Positions 5,568 to 6,425 of a DNA stretch of 6,425 bases are shown in pieces. Position 1 is the stretch's first letter, and each line of letters begins with the position of its first letter. Source of the DNA: Deltaproteobacteria bacterium (GTDB taxonomy: Bacteria > Desulfobacterota > Desulfarculia > Adiutricales > Adiutricaceae); the NCBI GenBank assembly GCA_031279525.1, contig JAITIH010000117.1:1-6425 (forward strand). The letters are read 5' to 3'. Under the pieces are notes generated by a model that worked only from the letters and a program-made list of their open reading frames with translations, was not told the origin of the DNA and did no database searches. The position numbers and the translations under genes were made by a program.

Positions 5568-6425
5568 ATGCCCATCGACTATTTGATCTTAATCCTCACC
5601 ACCCGCTGCAACTTAAAGTGCTCCTACTGCTATAACGGCGACTTGGCTCCCCAGGACATGGGCCTAAAGACCTTGGTCCGGGGCCTGGCCTTAGCCGCGG
5701 CCGGGGAGGGGCCCTTGCGGATTCAGCTGACGGGGGGCGAGCCAACCTTGCTCCCGGAGCTGATCGAGGCCGCGGCCCAAGAAGCCGCGAAGCTCCGCCG
5801 GCCTTACCGCCTAAGCCTTCAGACCAACGCCACGCTATTAGACCGTCAGCTTGCGAAAACCCTAAAAAAGCTAAACGTGGAAGTCGGGGTCAGCCTCGAC
5901 GGGCCGCCAGCTCTTAACGAGGCCATGAGGGGCGAGTCTAAGATGGCCTTTCGCGGCTTTTCGGCCTTAGAGAGCGAGGCCTGGCCCTTTACGGCCACGA
6001 CGGTGGTGGCCGGGCCCAACGCTAAAGAGCTTTACCAGGTCCCCTTAGTCTTAGCCCAATATAACGCCGCCCTAGGCTTAGGGCTCGATCTCTTGGTCCA
6101 AAAAGGGCGCGGGGCCGAGGGGCCAGGCTCGGCCCAAGGCCAGGGCCCGGCTAAGGGCCTGGACGCGGAGTCTTTGGCGGCCGGCCTCGTTAAATTGAAA
6201 CAAACCTTGGCTTTTATTAACGTTCGCCGGAAAAAGCCCTTGATCTTACGGGAGGAGGAGTTTTTACGGCGGGCCAGGCGGCGGGATGATGGCCAGGGCT
6301 TTTGCGCGGCCTGCCGAGGAAGCTCTTTGGCCGTGGCCCCCGACGGCCGGGTTTACCCTTGCGGGCAATCGGCCTTTTTGGACGATTTTTGCTTGGGGAC
6401 GGTCTTTTCGGAAAAATTGGCCCCA
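5568..6425 (+). CDS. Radical SAM/SPASM-type protein, 3' end cut by window
   Basis: The first 286 codons are open to the window edge, so the gene is partial. It starts MPIDYLILILTTRCNLKCSYCY: the CX3CX2C motif Cys14/Cys18/Cys21 binds the [4Fe-4S] cluster that cleaves S-adenosylmethionine. LTGGEPTL (54-61), LQTNATLL (84-91) and VSLDGPP (108-114) are the expected later strands of the radical SAM barrel. A C-terminal SPASM/twitch-like region begins at FCAACRGSSLAVAPDGRVYP (245-264), with Cys246, Cys249, Cys265 and Cys275 seen before truncation, indicating at least one auxiliary Fe-S cluster. Such proteins often modify peptides or proteins, or mature enzymes; some act in cofactor and heme-related pathways. 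Between barrel and SPASM is a Gly/Ala/Gln/Pro-rich insert (about 180-197) that looks like a flexible linker. No precursor peptide is visible in the window. Linkage 18 bp behind cbiZ suggests a role tied to corrinoid metabolism, but the substrate is unknown. Family call is firm, function is open. Confidence 0.9.
   Translation, partial: MPIDYLILILTTRCNLKCSYCYNGDLAPQDMGLKTLVRGLALAAAGEGPLRIQLTGGEPTLLPELIEAAAQEAAKLRRPYRLSLQTNATLLDRQLAKTLKKLNVEVGVSLDGPPALNEAMRGESKMAFRGFSALESEAWPFTATTVVAGPNAKELYQVPLVLAQYNAALGLGLDLLVQKGRGAEGPGSAQGQGPAKGLDAESLAAGLVKLKQTLAFINVRRKKPLILREEEFLRRARRRDDGQGFCAACRGSSLAVAPDGRVYPCGQSAFLDDFCLGTVFSEKLAP

Overview
The window is GC-rich bacterial DNA with three complete or partial genes, all on the + strand and consistent with one transcription unit: a CobN-type tetrapyrrole metal chelatase large subunit (369-4172), an adenosylcobinamide amidohydrolase CbiZ (4371-5549), and the first 286 codons of a radical SAM/SPASM protein (from 5568, running off the right edge). 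The gene content (oxygen-sensitive radical SAM chemistry, corrinoid salvage, CobN outside a biosynthetic cluster) suggests an anaerobe that uses corrinoids. A Desulfobacterota-like ('deltaproteobacterial') source would fit, but that is a weak inference from gene content only. Codon use is unusual for such GC-rich DNA: GCC, GGC and GAC dominate, yet the AT-rich leucine codons TTA and CTA and the arginine codon AGG are common.

Layout. Positions 1-79 hold the tail of whatever lies to the left, closed by a very clear intrinsic terminator (perfect 12-bp inverted repeat plus eight Ts). Positions 80-368 form a long non-coding leader before cobN. It contains a potential long-range RNA stem with an adjoining hairpin (152-226) and about six degenerate copies of an element resembling GGCTRGCYYAAAAA (163-316). 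No cobalamin riboswitch B12 box is visible. After cobN comes a 198-bp spacer filled with imperfect ~33-bp tandem repeats rich in GGCCGGGCCC and CCTAGG palindromes. cbiZ follows, and the radical SAM gene starts only 18 bp after its stop, so those two are probably co-transcribed.

How the genes may work together. CbiZ cleaves the amide bond between the corrin ring and the aminopropanol/nucleotide arm, so incoming cobamides can be rebuilt with another lower ligand. CobN is the porphyrin/corrin-binding subunit of class I metal chelatases, and its ATPase partners are not in this window. The pairing of CobN with a salvage enzyme rather than with biosynthetic genes makes it uncertain whether this CobN inserts cobalt, remodels corrinoids, or acts on another tetrapyrrole. 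The radical SAM/SPASM protein has no assigned substrate. The combination cobN-cbiZ-rSAM, and the repeat-rich DNA between and before the genes, are the points most worth a second look.
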